Assembly (NCBI GenBank): GCA_026648125.1
Contig: JAPKGD010000036.1
Coordinates: forward strand, 1 to 9,158
DNA: 9,158 bases
Direction of reading: 5' to 3'
Source of the DNA: Bdellovibrionales bacterium
GTDB lineage: Bacteria > Bdellovibrionota > Bdellovibrionia > Bdellovibrionales > UBA1609
The translations under genes and the position numbers were made by a program. The first letter of the stretch is position 1. Each line of letters opens with the position of its first letter. Positions 1-6,161 of the stretch are shown here, in pieces. Under the pieces are notes generated by a model. It saw only the letters and a list, made by a program, of their open reading frames with translations, did no database searches and was not told where the DNA came from.

Positions 1-794
1 ATAAGTTCATTTTGGATTTCAAGGTAAGCGTCCCAAGGTTCCTTACCCGCCATTTCGCTCATATCAATCAAGTGAATAAATACGCGACACCTCTCAATAT
101 GTCTTAAAAACTGAATGCCCAAGCCAACCCCTTCATGAGCACCTGCAATCAATCCGGGTATATCGGCAACTACGAATGACCGAGAGTCTCCTAACCTCAC
201 AACGCCCAAATTAGGTACTAGGGTTGTAAATGGATAATCGGCGATTTTGGGTTTAGCCGCAGAAATTCTAGATATTAATGTGGATTTGCCTGCGTTTGGG
301 AGGCCGATAATTCCCACATCGGCGAGAAGTTTAAGCTCGAGCCGAATTGTTCGCTCTTCCCCCGCGAGGCCTTTTTGCGCCACAGAAGGAGCTTGGTTTA
401 CGCTCGACTTATAGAAGGTATTTCCTCGTCCACCCAAGCCGCCCTTTAAAAAGATAACTTCGCCTGGTTCCGTAAGATCCAAAAGGAGATGGTCGTTCTC
501 GTCTTTGATCATTGTTCCCGCTGGAACATCAAGGATCAGATCTGCGCCGTCTTTTCCGGCTTGGTTTTGTCCTCGCCCAGCCTCACCGTCCTTTGCGCGA
601 TACTCGTGTCTAAGCCGTAAATCGATGAGGGAGTTCAACATGGGGTTTACGCGAAAAATGACGTCTCCGCCCTTTCCTCCATCACCGCCATCAGGGCCTC
701 CCCGAGGAACCATGGCTTCTCGGCGAAAGCTCACCGCCCCGGGTCCGCCTTTGCCTGAAGATACTGTCAATGTGACTTCATCAATAAACTTCAT
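1..794 (-). CDS. obgE: GTPase Obg/CgtA (N-terminal 264 codons, cut by window edge)
   Basis: Obg is an essential GTPase that binds the 50S subunit and takes part in large-subunit assembly and stress control. The translation begins MKFIDEVTLTV and shows the glycine-rich Obg fold (about residues 1-158, including GGPDGGDGGKGGD near 32-44). The G domain follows: P-loop GLPNAGKST at 164-172, switch I FTTLVPNLG near 189-197, and DIPG (G3) at 211-214. The NKxD motif and the C-terminal part lie outside the window. The ATG at 792-794 is chosen because the MKF(I/V)D start is the family norm. It has no close Shine-Dalgarno: AGAGGG lies 13 nt upstream inside a hairpin. It follows rpmA on the same strand, the classic rplU-rpmA-obg order. 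Identification is very secure. Confidence 0.97.
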   Translation of the reverse strand, partial: MKFIDEVTLTVSSGKGGPGAVSFRREAMVPRGGPDGGDGGKGGDVIFRVNPMLNSLIDLRLRHEYRAKDGEAGRGQNQAGKDGADLILDVPAGTMIKDENDHLLLDLTEPGEVIFLKGGLGGRGNTFYKSSVNQAPSVAQKGLAGEERTIRLELKLLADVGIIGLPNAGKSTLISRISAAKPKIADYPFTTLVPNLGVVRLGDSRSFVVADIPGLIAGAHEGVGLGIQFLRHIERCRVFIHLIDMSEMAGKEPWDAYLEIQNEL

Positions 795-824
795 AAAATA
801 AAAAGGGCCCTCTTATGGGCCCTT
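795..824 (-). terminator. Hairpin with U-tract between rpmA and obgE
   Basis: Read on the minus strand, an 8-bp perfect stem AAGGGCCC/GGGCCCTT with a 6-nt loop is followed by TTTTTATTTT and then directly by the obgE ATG. This has the form of a rho-independent terminator, placed 34 nt after the rpmA stop. The only purine-rich ribosome-binding candidate for obgE (AGAGGG) lies in the loop and 3' arm of the stem. The element could therefore reduce obgE expression by termination, by RBS masking, or both. The structure is seen directly; its function is inferred. Confidence 0.55.
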
Positions 825-857
825 ATCCAATTCGAATCTTTGATCTCCTAGTTCGAC

Positions 858-1118
858 TTAGGCCGAGCGAGGATGGACGCTAATTTTGAGCTTGTTCTTA
901 TTCAGTCGCTCAAACTTAACCAATCCCTCAATCAAAGAGAAAATCGTAAAGTCTCTTCCCATTTTAACGTTTCGGCCGGGGTAGAATTTAGTTCCACGCT
1001 GACGAACCAAAATCACTCCAGGGCGAACAAACTCACCGCCGAAGCGCTTAACTCCGAGTCGTTTACTTTCGCTCTCACGTCCGTTTTTTGTACTACCTGC
1101 CGCTTTCTTCGATGCCAT
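858..1118 (-). CDS. rpmA: 50S ribosomal protein L27
   Basis: L27 is a large-subunit protein whose N-terminal tail reaches toward the peptidyl-transferase centre. The 86-residue product has the usual length and signature: MASKKAAGSTKNGR at the start, then SKRLGVKRFGGE and VRQRGTKFYPGRNVKMGRD in the middle. There is no Firmicutes-type cleaved N-terminal extension; the mature-type MA(S/H)KKA start is encoded directly. The ATG at 1116-1118 has a strong Shine-Dalgarno (GAGGGAG, about 8 nt upstream). It lies 31 bp downstream of rplU and is almost certainly cotranscribed with it. A terminator-like hairpin follows before obgE. Confidence 0.97.
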   Translation of the reverse strand: MASKKAAGSTKNGRESESKRLGVKRFGGEFVRPGVILVRQRGTKFYPGRNVKMGRDFTIFSLIEGLVKFERLNKNKLKISVHPRSA

Positions 1119-1149
1119 GGCGTCTACTCCCTCTTAACTGCTCTACTTA

Positions 1150-1704
1150 CTAAACTTTCTTCTTTGTTGTCGCTGTCTTCTTTTTTGCTGTCTTAGTGGT
1201 CTTCTTCTTAGCTCCACCTTTAGCGGCTGCTTTTTTAGCAGGGCGCTTTGCCTTCGCTGCTGTCTTCTTAGGAGCCGCTACATCTCCGGCCGCAGCTCCA
1301 GCTTCAGCCTGGAAATTCGCCTTGCGCTCGACACGCTCTTGCTTTTTCGCAGGATCAAAAACCTTCGCCTTGCCTTCAGCTGTGACAGTTCCGGCTGGGC
1401 TTGAAATCGCCTTTACAAAAATCTCAGTGTAAGGCTGGCGATGACCCGTCAAACGACGATATCCCTGACGACGCTTCTTCTTGAAGATAATGATCTTCGG
1501 AGCTTTACGCTGATTGGTAACAACCACGGTTACCTTTGCGTTTTTCACTGTGGGCTCACCTACTAAAAGCTGATCGCCACCAATGGCTAAAACATCAGTC
1601 AAATCTAATTCTGTGCCCAAGTCGGCTTCTACTTTTTCAATTCTCAGCACATCACCTGGCTGAACTCGATACTGTTTTCCGCCGGCGCGAATGATGGCGT
1701 ACAT
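1150..1704 (-). CDS. rplU: 50S ribosomal protein L21 with a long Lys/Ala-rich C-terminal tail
   Basis: L21 binds 23S rRNA in the large subunit. Residues 1-101 match the family: MYAIIRAGGKQYRV start, DVLAIGG near 37-43, KKKRRQGYRRLTGHRQPYTEI near 75-95. The open frame continues upstream to 1749, but the ATG at 1702-1704 is chosen because it gives the canonical MYA start and has GGAGG 6 nt upstream. The protein is 184 residues against about 100-105 for typical L21. The extra ~83 residues comprise a mixed segment (102-144) and a highly basic repeat-like tail (145-184) rich in KK, AKK, TKK and KKK. That tail resembles histone H1-type or bacterial Lys/Ala-rich nucleic-acid-binding tails. First gene of the rplU-rpmA pair, downstream of rng. 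Confidence 0.95.
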   Translation of the reverse strand: MYAIIRAGGKQYRVQPGDVLRIEKVEADLGTELDLTDVLAIGGDQLLVGEPTVKNAKVTVVVTNQRKAPKIIIFKKKRRQGYRRLTGHRQPYTEIFVKAISSPAGTVTAEGKAKVFDPAKKQERVERKANFQAEAGAAAGDVAAPKKTAAKAKRPAKKAAAKGGAKKKTTKTAKKKTATTKKKV

Positions 1705-1739
1705 AGCTAACCTCCAAGTACTCTTTCGTAAGCTCCAGG

Positions 1740-1768
1740 TATCTGCCACGGTGCAATAGCTGTGTCAA
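1740..1768 (-). promoter_or_regulatory. Possible sigma-70 promoter for rplU-rpmA
   Basis: In the 95-bp rng-rplU gap, the minus strand has a perfect -35 TTGACA (1763-1768). After a 17-nt spacer comes CAGATA (1740-1745), a poor match to TATAAT. Initiation here would give a leader of roughly 30 nt ending in the rplU GGAGG. The -35 and spacing are good but the -10 is weak, so this is tentative. rplU could instead be read through from rng. Confidence 0.3.
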
Positions 1769-1799
1769 TGATTTGCCCAAGATTCGCGCAGGGTTAGGC

Positions 1800-3368
1800 T
1801 TAGTCGCCCGACTTGCTCGAGGCGGGTTCCGGCTTGCTGAGAGTATAAATTTCAAACTGCTCAAGGTGAAACCCTGGCTGAACCTTGAAGGCAATCGGCC
1901 GCTTTATCTTTTTCTCAATATATTCAAGCATTTCTGCCTCTTCGGCATAAATGTGGTCTGCCAAGTCGGAATGGCAATGGACCACCGTCGTCAATCGGGG
2001 GTCACCGCGTCGCTCCTCACGCTCAAGGGACCTAAAAATCTCGCTCGCGATGGTACTTTTTCTCTTAATGTAGCCTTTGCCATCACAATAGGGGCAAGGT
2101 TCACAAAGTGTTGAAACCAGGCTGGGACGTATTCGCTTACGGGTCATTTCCACGAGACCTAGTTTTGACATGGAAACGATTGTCGTTCTCGCCCGATCCT
2201 TTTGCAGCTCCATCTCCAACTGATGGAGCACTTTTTCGCGATGGGCCTCTCTATCCATATCAATAAAGTCTATGATAATTATACCGCCGCAGTTACGGAT
2301 ACGAAGCTGGTGAGCGATCTCTTTCACGGCCTCCAAATTTGTTTTGAGAATGGTGTCTTCGAGGTCCTTTTTGCCGACAAATCGACCGGTGTTTACATCA
2401 ATCACCACCAAGGCTTCTGCCTCGTCGATCACTATGTAACCGCCAGATTTCAACCATACTTTTCGGTCCAAAGAGTGAGAAATTTCCAAATCCACGTCAT
2501 ACAAATCAAAAAGCGGCTGATCACCTTCGTAGAGTTCAATGATATTCTTAAACTTGGGCATAAATTGAGAAACAAATGTTGCAACTTTTTTGTGAACTGT
2601 CGGCTCGTCCACAATCACTCTCTGCACAGACTCGCCAAGCATGTCTCTTAAGGCGCGCAGCTCCACATCCAGCTCGGAGTAAGCCATTCCCGCCGATTTT
2701 CTCTTCTCATAATTCTTGAGAATGTCCTTCCAAAGCCGCTCGAGATACTCGAGGTCCGCCTTTAAGCTTTCAGCGGTTGCTCCCTCTCCCGCTGTTCGGA
2801 CAATGACCCCCCCGGTCGGCTTAAGCTCTTCTACCAACTTGCGCAATCGCTCCCGCTCGCTCTCATCCTCAATTCGACGTGAAATACCAAGATGTTTGAG
2901 GGTTGGCATATAGACAAGATGTCGGCCCGGTAAGGATATATGTGTTGTGATTCGTGCCCCTTTTGTTCCAAGAGGGTCTTTGGCAACTTGCACCAGGAGC
3001 TGTTGCCCTTCGTGGAGAAGATCTTGAATTAGTGCCCTAGGCATTTCCTCCGCCACTCGATTGTCATCGTTGATCGTGGCTTCTTGCTCCGTGTTGGATT
3101 CCTCATCGTCCAGGAAGAGTTGCGAATCACCCTCTGCCACATCCGTTCGAACGTCTCCCACATAGAGAAAGGCCGCTCGATCTAGACCAATGTCCACAAA
3201 TGCCGCTTGCATTCCTGGTAACACTCGAACGACTTTGCCACGAAATATGGACCCCACTAAGGTCGGTGAGGTCTTCCGCTCGATTTTAAGATCGGTGACG
3301 ACCTCATCCTCAACGTAGGCAACCCTGGTCTGATTTGGGCGTACACTTATTAAAATTTCTCCGGGCAT
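1800..3368 (-). CDS. rng: Ribonuclease G (RNase E/G family endoribonuclease)
   Basis: RNase G is a cytoplasmic, Mg-dependent single-strand endoribonuclease that matures the 16S rRNA 5' end and decays some mRNAs. The 522-residue product is close to the RNase G length (about 490) and lacks the long RNase E scaffold region. Seen in order: an S1-type RNA-binding region (about 35-130, with VLPGMQAAFVDIG at 49-61 and KDPLGTKGAR at 130-139), the RNase H-like and sensor region, and the catalytic aspartates D324 (VVIDVNTG) and D367 (IIIIDFIDM). These are 43 residues apart, as in E. coli RNase E D303/D346. The zinc-link CPYC is at 425-428. The ATG at 3366-3368 is preferred over an upstream TTG (3381-3383) because AAAGG lies 6 nt before it and the product starts like family members. 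An acidic insertion (about 75-107) interrupts the S1 region. Confidence 0.95.
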   Translation of the reverse strand: MPGEILISVRPNQTRVAYVEDEVVTDLKIERKTSPTLVGSIFRGKVVRVLPGMQAAFVDIGLDRAAFLYVGDVRTDVAEGDSQLFLDDEESNTEQEATINDDNRVAEEMPRALIQDLLHEGQQLLVQVAKDPLGTKGARITTHISLPGRHLVYMPTLKHLGISRRIEDESERERLRKLVEELKPTGGVIVRTAGEGATAESLKADLEYLERLWKDILKNYEKRKSAGMAYSELDVELRALRDMLGESVQRVIVDEPTVHKKVATFVSQFMPKFKNIIELYEGDQPLFDLYDVDLEISHSLDRKVWLKSGGYIVIDEAEALVVIDVNTGRFVGKKDLEDTILKTNLEAVKEIAHQLRIRNCGGIIIIDFIDMDREAHREKVLHQLEMELQKDRARTTIVSMSKLGLVEMTRKRIRPSLVSTLCEPCPYCDGKGYIKRKSTIASEIFRSLEREERRGDPRLTTVVHCHSDLADHIYAEEAEMLEYIEKKIKRPIAFKVQPGFHLEQFEIYTLSKPEPASSKSGD

Positions 3369-3392
3369 TTTTGGCCTTTCCAAAGTCAGGCT

Positions 3393-3406
3393 ACCTTAAC
3401 TAAGGT
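3393..3406. repeat. Short inverted repeat in the rng/pilT divergent gap
   Basis: ACCTTA-AC-TAAGGT is a perfect 6-bp inverted repeat with a 2-nt spacer, in the 148-bp gap (3369-3516) between divergent rng and pilT. It could be an operator, but a repeat this short may arise by chance. I found no convincing promoter for either gene in the gap. The best plus-strand pair (TTTACC, 18 nt, TATATC at 3494-3499) would start transcription inside the pilT ribosome-binding site. Confidence 0.2.
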
Positions 3407-3516
3407 CGGGGCCACTCTCAATGGATTTCCTTTCAATTCATGGTCCAGTTTATGACCTAAGCCTTCGCTTTTTACCATATTTCACCGATAGACATATATC
3501 GCGAAGGAACTACACG

Positions 3517-4695
3517 ATGGCTGAGATCGACAAATTATTTCGCCTGATGGTTGAGAAAGGCTCCTCGGACATGCACTTGTCCTCCGGCACTCCGCCTTAT
3601 CTTCGCGTGAATGGCGACATGGTGCCGATCGAATACGGTCCCCTTAACAACGAAGCCATTCAAGCCTTGGTTTTTGAAATTCTGACGGAAAAGCAAAAGC
3701 GCCAATTTGTTGAGAATTGGGAATTAGACTGTAGCTATCAACTCAATGGAATCGGTCGTTTTCGCGTGAACGTGTTCATGCAGCGCCGAGGAATGGGTGC
3801 CGTCTTCCGTGTGATTCCCGAAGTGATTAAAACTGTAGACGAGCTGGGGCTCCCTAAAGTTCTCCATGATCTCGTCGACGTTCCCAAGGGCTTGGTTCTG
3901 GTGACGGGTCCAACAGGATCAGGAAAATCAACCACTCTTGCGGCACTGATTCACACAATCAACATCACTCGAAAAGAACATATTCTGACAATCGAAGATC
4001 CCATCGAGTTTGTACACGAACCAAAAGGTTGCTTGATTAACCAGCGCGAAGTTTCATCCCATACGAAAAGCTTCGCCAATGCCCTTAAAGCCTCTCTTCG
4101 CGAAGATCCAGACATCATTCTGGTGGGAGAGATGCGTGACCTTGAAACCATTCAGCTGGCGATGACAGCCGCAGAAACAGGTCACCTCGTTTTTGGAACT
4201 CTCCACACCAACAGCGCACCAAAGACGGTCGACCGAATTATTGACGTTTTTCCTGAGGCTCAACAAGAGCAGGTTCGCGCCATGTTGGCAGAAAGTTTGC
4301 GCGGAGTCATTGCACAAACCCTTTTCAAGAGGGCCGACAAGCCCGGCCGAGTCGCGGCGATTGAAGTGCTCGTGAACACTCCTGCCGTGTCAAACCTCAT
4401 TCGCGAAGGTAAGACCTTCCAGATTCCTTCACTTATGCAAACTGGAAGTTCGCTCGGAATGATCACCTTTGAGAGCTATGTCTCTAAGCTGTTTCAAGAG
4501 GGAAAAATCTCGCGCGAGGACGCCGAGCAAGTCATTGGCAAAAAGAAAAGCTCTTCCTCCTCGAGCCACCATCATGACCTGCCAGACGATGCAGGCAAAA
4601 TTAATACCTCCGGAATTAAGATTCACGGGCAATCCAGCGCCGCCTCATCGACCCTGCAAAACCTGTCAAATCTAGTAAAAAAGAAGATCGGTTAA
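3517..4695 (+). CDS. pilT: Type IV pilus retraction ATPase PilT
   Basis: PilT is the cytoplasmic hexameric ATPase that powers pilus retraction and twitching. Motifs (392-residue product): N-terminal PAS-like domain with MVEKGSSDMHLSSG near 11-24, Walker A GPTGSGKST at 131-139, Asp-box around 161-166 (IEDPIE), and Walker B VGEMRD at 203-208 with catalytic E205. The His-box TGHLVFGTLH contains H223 and H230. The PilT-specific NLIREGKTFQIPSLMQTG follows. The frame is open from 3421, but the ATG at 3517 is chosen: AAGGA lies 8 nt upstream and the protein then starts as family members do. After the core (ending near 341) comes a 51-residue tail with KKK, six Ser and three His, ending in a basic helix-like segment; usual PilT is about 345 residues. 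No other pilus genes are visible here. Ends 5 bp from a convergent gene. Confidence 0.94.
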   Translation: MAEIDKLFRLMVEKGSSDMHLSSGTPPYLRVNGDMVPIEYGPLNNEAIQALVFEILTEKQKRQFVENWELDCSYQLNGIGRFRVNVFMQRRGMGAVFRVIPEVIKTVDELGLPKVLHDLVDVPKGLVLVTGPTGSGKSTTLAALIHTINITRKEHILTIEDPIEFVHEPKGCLINQREVSSHTKSFANALKASLREDPDIILVGEMRDLETIQLAMTAAETGHLVFGTLHTNSAPKTVDRIIDVFPEAQQEQVRAMLAESLRGVIAQTLFKRADKPGRVAAIEVLVNTPAVSNLIREGKTFQIPSLMQTGSSLGMITFESYVSKLFQEGKISREDAEQVIGKKKSSSSSSHHHDLPDDAGKINTSGIKIHGQSSAASSTLQNLSNLVKKKIG

Positions 4696-4700
4696 AGGCC

Positions 4701-5123
4701 TTAGAATTCCCAGCTCCAAGCCGTTCCAATGGTCGGAGACTGTTGGGCTCTGTCAAACTTTGCCAAATTTCCCCAAGCTTCGGGCTCTTGCTTAAATAAG
4801 ACTCCCGATGGGTATGCCTCGCCTGAGCCCCGAACTGATGAGGCTGCTTTGTAAGTTGTATAGGTGGTTCCCGCAATGATTCCGAGGGCAAAGCCGAAGG
4901 CGATGTTTTGCAGTTTATCCTGAGGACGACCGTAAAAACTTAATGTGCTCAGGCCTAAGATGGCTCCGGCAAGACCCGAAAAAATGATGGTCGCAATCTG
5001 CTTTCTCGGACCAATCGCCCGCCCCGATGTCTGGCCTTCAAAGCTTTGCGCCAGCGCGAGTGGACCCGGTGAGATCACTGCTAAGCTAAATACCAAAGTT
5101 AATACCGTAATCAATCGAACCAT
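4701..5123 (-). CDS. Unrecognised small exported or membrane protein
   Basis: I do not recognise a family. The 140-residue product starts with a signal-peptide-like segment (basic MVR, hydrophobic 4-18, A-L-A then Q, possible cleavage after residue 25). Two further hydrophobic, small-residue-rich stretches follow, at about 43-64 (IATIIFSGLAGAILGLSTL) and 74-93 (IAFGFALGIIAGTTYTTYKA). Their GxxxG-like spacing suggests paired helices, in the style of glycine-zipper membrane proteins. The soluble C-terminus ends in WSWEF. The ATG at 5121-5123 has GGGGAG 5 nt upstream. It overlaps the 3' end of the acylphosphatase gene by 13 nt, so the two are probably translationally coupled. It converges on pilT; AAGGCCTT lies across the two stop codons, and no terminator is visible. 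It is probably a real gene because of the signal peptide, RBS and coupling. Confidence 0.72.
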   Translation of the reverse strand: MVRLITVLTLVFSLAVISPGPLALAQSFEGQTSGRAIGPRKQIATIIFSGLAGAILGLSTLSFYGRPQDKLQNIAFGFALGIIAGTTYTTYKAASSVRGSGEAYPSGVLFKQEPEAWGNLAKFDRAQQSPTIGTAWSWEF

Positions 5124-5407
5124 GGCCGCTCCCCATCCTCTAATATAGAGAATCCATCGAAATGCGCTCCCGCGGCAACTTCTTTCACTGATAGAGTGTC
5201 GACTCGAGATCTCCTTGGCCCTGATTTTATAAAGGACACAAACCGCTCGAGGGATTCAAGAGACCCCGCAGCTATAATTTCAACCCTGCCGTCTTTGAGA
5301 TTACGCACTTGTCCATTCAGGCCTAAATCCATACCCATTCTCTGTGTAAAAGCCCTAAAACTAACCCCTTGTACTAAACCGGATACCAAATAATGCCTGA
5401 AGACCAT
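5111..5407 (-). CDS. acyP: Acylphosphatase
   Basis: Acylphosphatase hydrolyses acyl phosphates such as carbamoyl-phosphate and 1,3-bisphosphoglycerate in the cytoplasm. The 98-residue product has the family length (90-100) and signature: VSGLVQGVSFRAF near 8-20 with the catalytic arginine R18, then LGLNGQVRNLKDGRVE near 28-43 with the catalytic asparagine N36. The usual VGFR is VSFR here, a tolerated change at the position before Phe. The ATG at 5405-5407 is preceded by a weak GGGGA 4 nt upstream. The gene overlaps the downstream exported-protein gene by 13 nt and diverges from deoC across a 67-bp gap. Identification is strong; its physiological substrate is not deducible. Confidence 0.94.
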   Translation of the reverse strand: MVFRHYLVSGLVQGVSFRAFTQRMGMDLGLNGQVRNLKDGRVEIIAAGSLESLERFVSFIKSGPRRSRVDTLSVKEVAAGAHFDGFSILEDGERPWFD

Positions 5408-5414
5408 TCTATCC

Positions 5415-5426
5415 CCGCGGCCGCGG
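5415..5426. repeat. 12-bp GC-only palindrome between acyP and deoC
   Basis: CCGCGGCCGCGG is a perfect 12-bp palindrome (it contains NotI and SacII sites) in the 67-bp divergent gap, upstream of the acyP start. It stands out against the moderate GC of this part of the window. It lies in the predicted acyP leader, where it could fold, or it could be a protein-binding site. No function can be shown. Confidence 0.3.
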
Positions 5427-5437
5427 CGAGTGGCGGC

Positions 5438-5466
5438 TTGTCATTTCCTTGCAACTCATCAACAAT
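5438..5466 (+). promoter_or_regulatory. Probable sigma-70 promoter of the deoC operon
   Basis: TTGTCA (5438-5443, 5/6 to consensus), a 17-nt spacer and AACAAT (5461-5466, 4/6) precede deoC. The predicted +1 is at about 5473-5475, that is, at or next to the deoC ATG at 5475. Since that ATG has no Shine-Dalgarno, the operon mRNA may be leaderless. The hexamers are seen directly; activity is inferred. Confidence 0.42.
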
Positions 5467-5494
5467 TCTATCTCATGAATGACACCTTCTCCAA
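5465..5494 (-). promoter_or_regulatory. Possible promoter of acyP, overlapping the deoC promoter
   Basis: On the minus strand, TAGAAT (5465-5470, 5/6 to the -10 consensus) is preceded by an 18-nt spacer and a weak -35 TTGGAG (5489-5494). The -10 shares two bases with the opposite-strand deoC -10, so the two promoters could exclude each other. It would give an acyP leader of about 50 nt containing the GC palindrome. The -35 is poor and lies inside deoC, so confidence is low. Confidence 0.25.
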
Positions 5495-6161
5495 CATGGA
5501 TCTCGCTCATTATGTAGATCACACTCTACTAAAGGCGGAAGCGTCCAAAAGTGACATTGAACAACTTTGTCGCGAAGCCACTGAACTTAATTTTTATGCT
5601 GTCTGTGTAAACCCAATCTGGATTGGCGAATGTGTAAAGAGGCTTGAAAAAACTTCTGTCCGGGTGGCTACGGTGGTTGGCTTTCCCTTGGGCTGCAATA
5701 CCTTGTCCAGTAAATCTCATGAGACCAAAGACGCCGTGTCACTCGGAGCCGACGAAATCGATATGGTGATCAATCTCGGAGCGCTCAAGTCTGGAGATTG
5801 GTCACTTGTAGAAAAAGACATCTCTGCCGTTGTCCAAGCGAGTGAGGGCCGGCCAGTAAAAGTCATTCTTGAGACCGCAGCTTTACAAAGAGATGAAATT
5901 ATTCACGCCTGTCGTTGTTCGGAATCTGCTGGCGCCGCCTTTGTTAAGACCTCAACCGGTTTTGGCTGTGGCGGAGCCACAGTCGAAGCGGTGACTTTGA
6001 TGAAGGAAACGATTGGCGATCGATTAAGGATTAAGGCAAGTGGTGGGATTCGAGACCTAGAAACCATGAAAAAAATGATTTCTGCTGGAGCAAACCGAAT
6101 CGGCACCTCTTCCGCATATAAGTTCTTACGGCAAGAAACAGCTACCCCTGGGAGTTATTAA
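5475..6161 (+). CDS. deoC: Deoxyribose-phosphate aldolase
   Basis: DeoC cleaves 2-deoxyribose-5-phosphate into glyceraldehyde-3-phosphate and acetaldehyde, the final step of deoxynucleoside catabolism. The 228-residue TIM-barrel protein is of the short (about 220 aa) bacterial type. Visible signatures: YVDHTLLK near the start, CVNP, VVGFPLG, GADEIDMVIN with D96, FVKTSTGFG with the Schiff-base lysine K158, and IKASGGIR with the activating lysine K187. The frame is open from a GTG at 5430, but family alignment puts the start at the ATG at 5475 or the ATG at 5496. Neither has a Shine-Dalgarno; 5475 fits a leaderless start just after the predicted promoter. The stop shares one base with the deoA ATG (TAATG), giving translational coupling in a deoC-deoA-punA operon. 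Confidence 0.95.
   Translation: MNDTFSNMDLAHYVDHTLLKAEASKSDIEQLCREATELNFYAVCVNPIWIGECVKRLEKTSVRVATVVGFPLGCNTLSSKSHETKDAVSLGADEIDMVINLGALKSGDWSLVEKDISAVVQASEGRPVKVILETAALQRDEIIHACRCSESAGAAFVKTSTGFGCGGATVEAVTLMKETIGDRLRIKASGGIRDLETMKKMISAGANRIGTSSAYKFLRQETATPGSY

Noticed and set aside
505..801. Plus-strand frame opposite obgE
   Set aside because: Pro/Ser-rich antisense shadow of the glycine-rich Obg domain.
1705..1749. N-terminal extension of L21
   Set aside because: The internal ATG at 1704 has an excellent GGAGG and gives the canonical MYA start. The extension has no family match.
3476..3499. Promoter-like pair TTTACC / TATATC before pilT
   Set aside because: Predicted transcription would begin inside the pilT ribosome-binding site, so it would not yield a normally translated mRNA.
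3421..3516. 32-residue N-terminal extension of PilT
   Set aside because: Not PilT-like. The ATG at 3517 has AAGGA at good spacing and gives the usual family start.
5415..5426. GC palindrome with a NotI site as a cloning linker scar
   Set aside because: It lies between two intact genes of the same compositional type with no break there. The real junction is at about 8016.
5430..5474. GTG start giving a longer DeoC
   Set aside because: The extra residues do not match DeoC and would overlap the predicted promoter.
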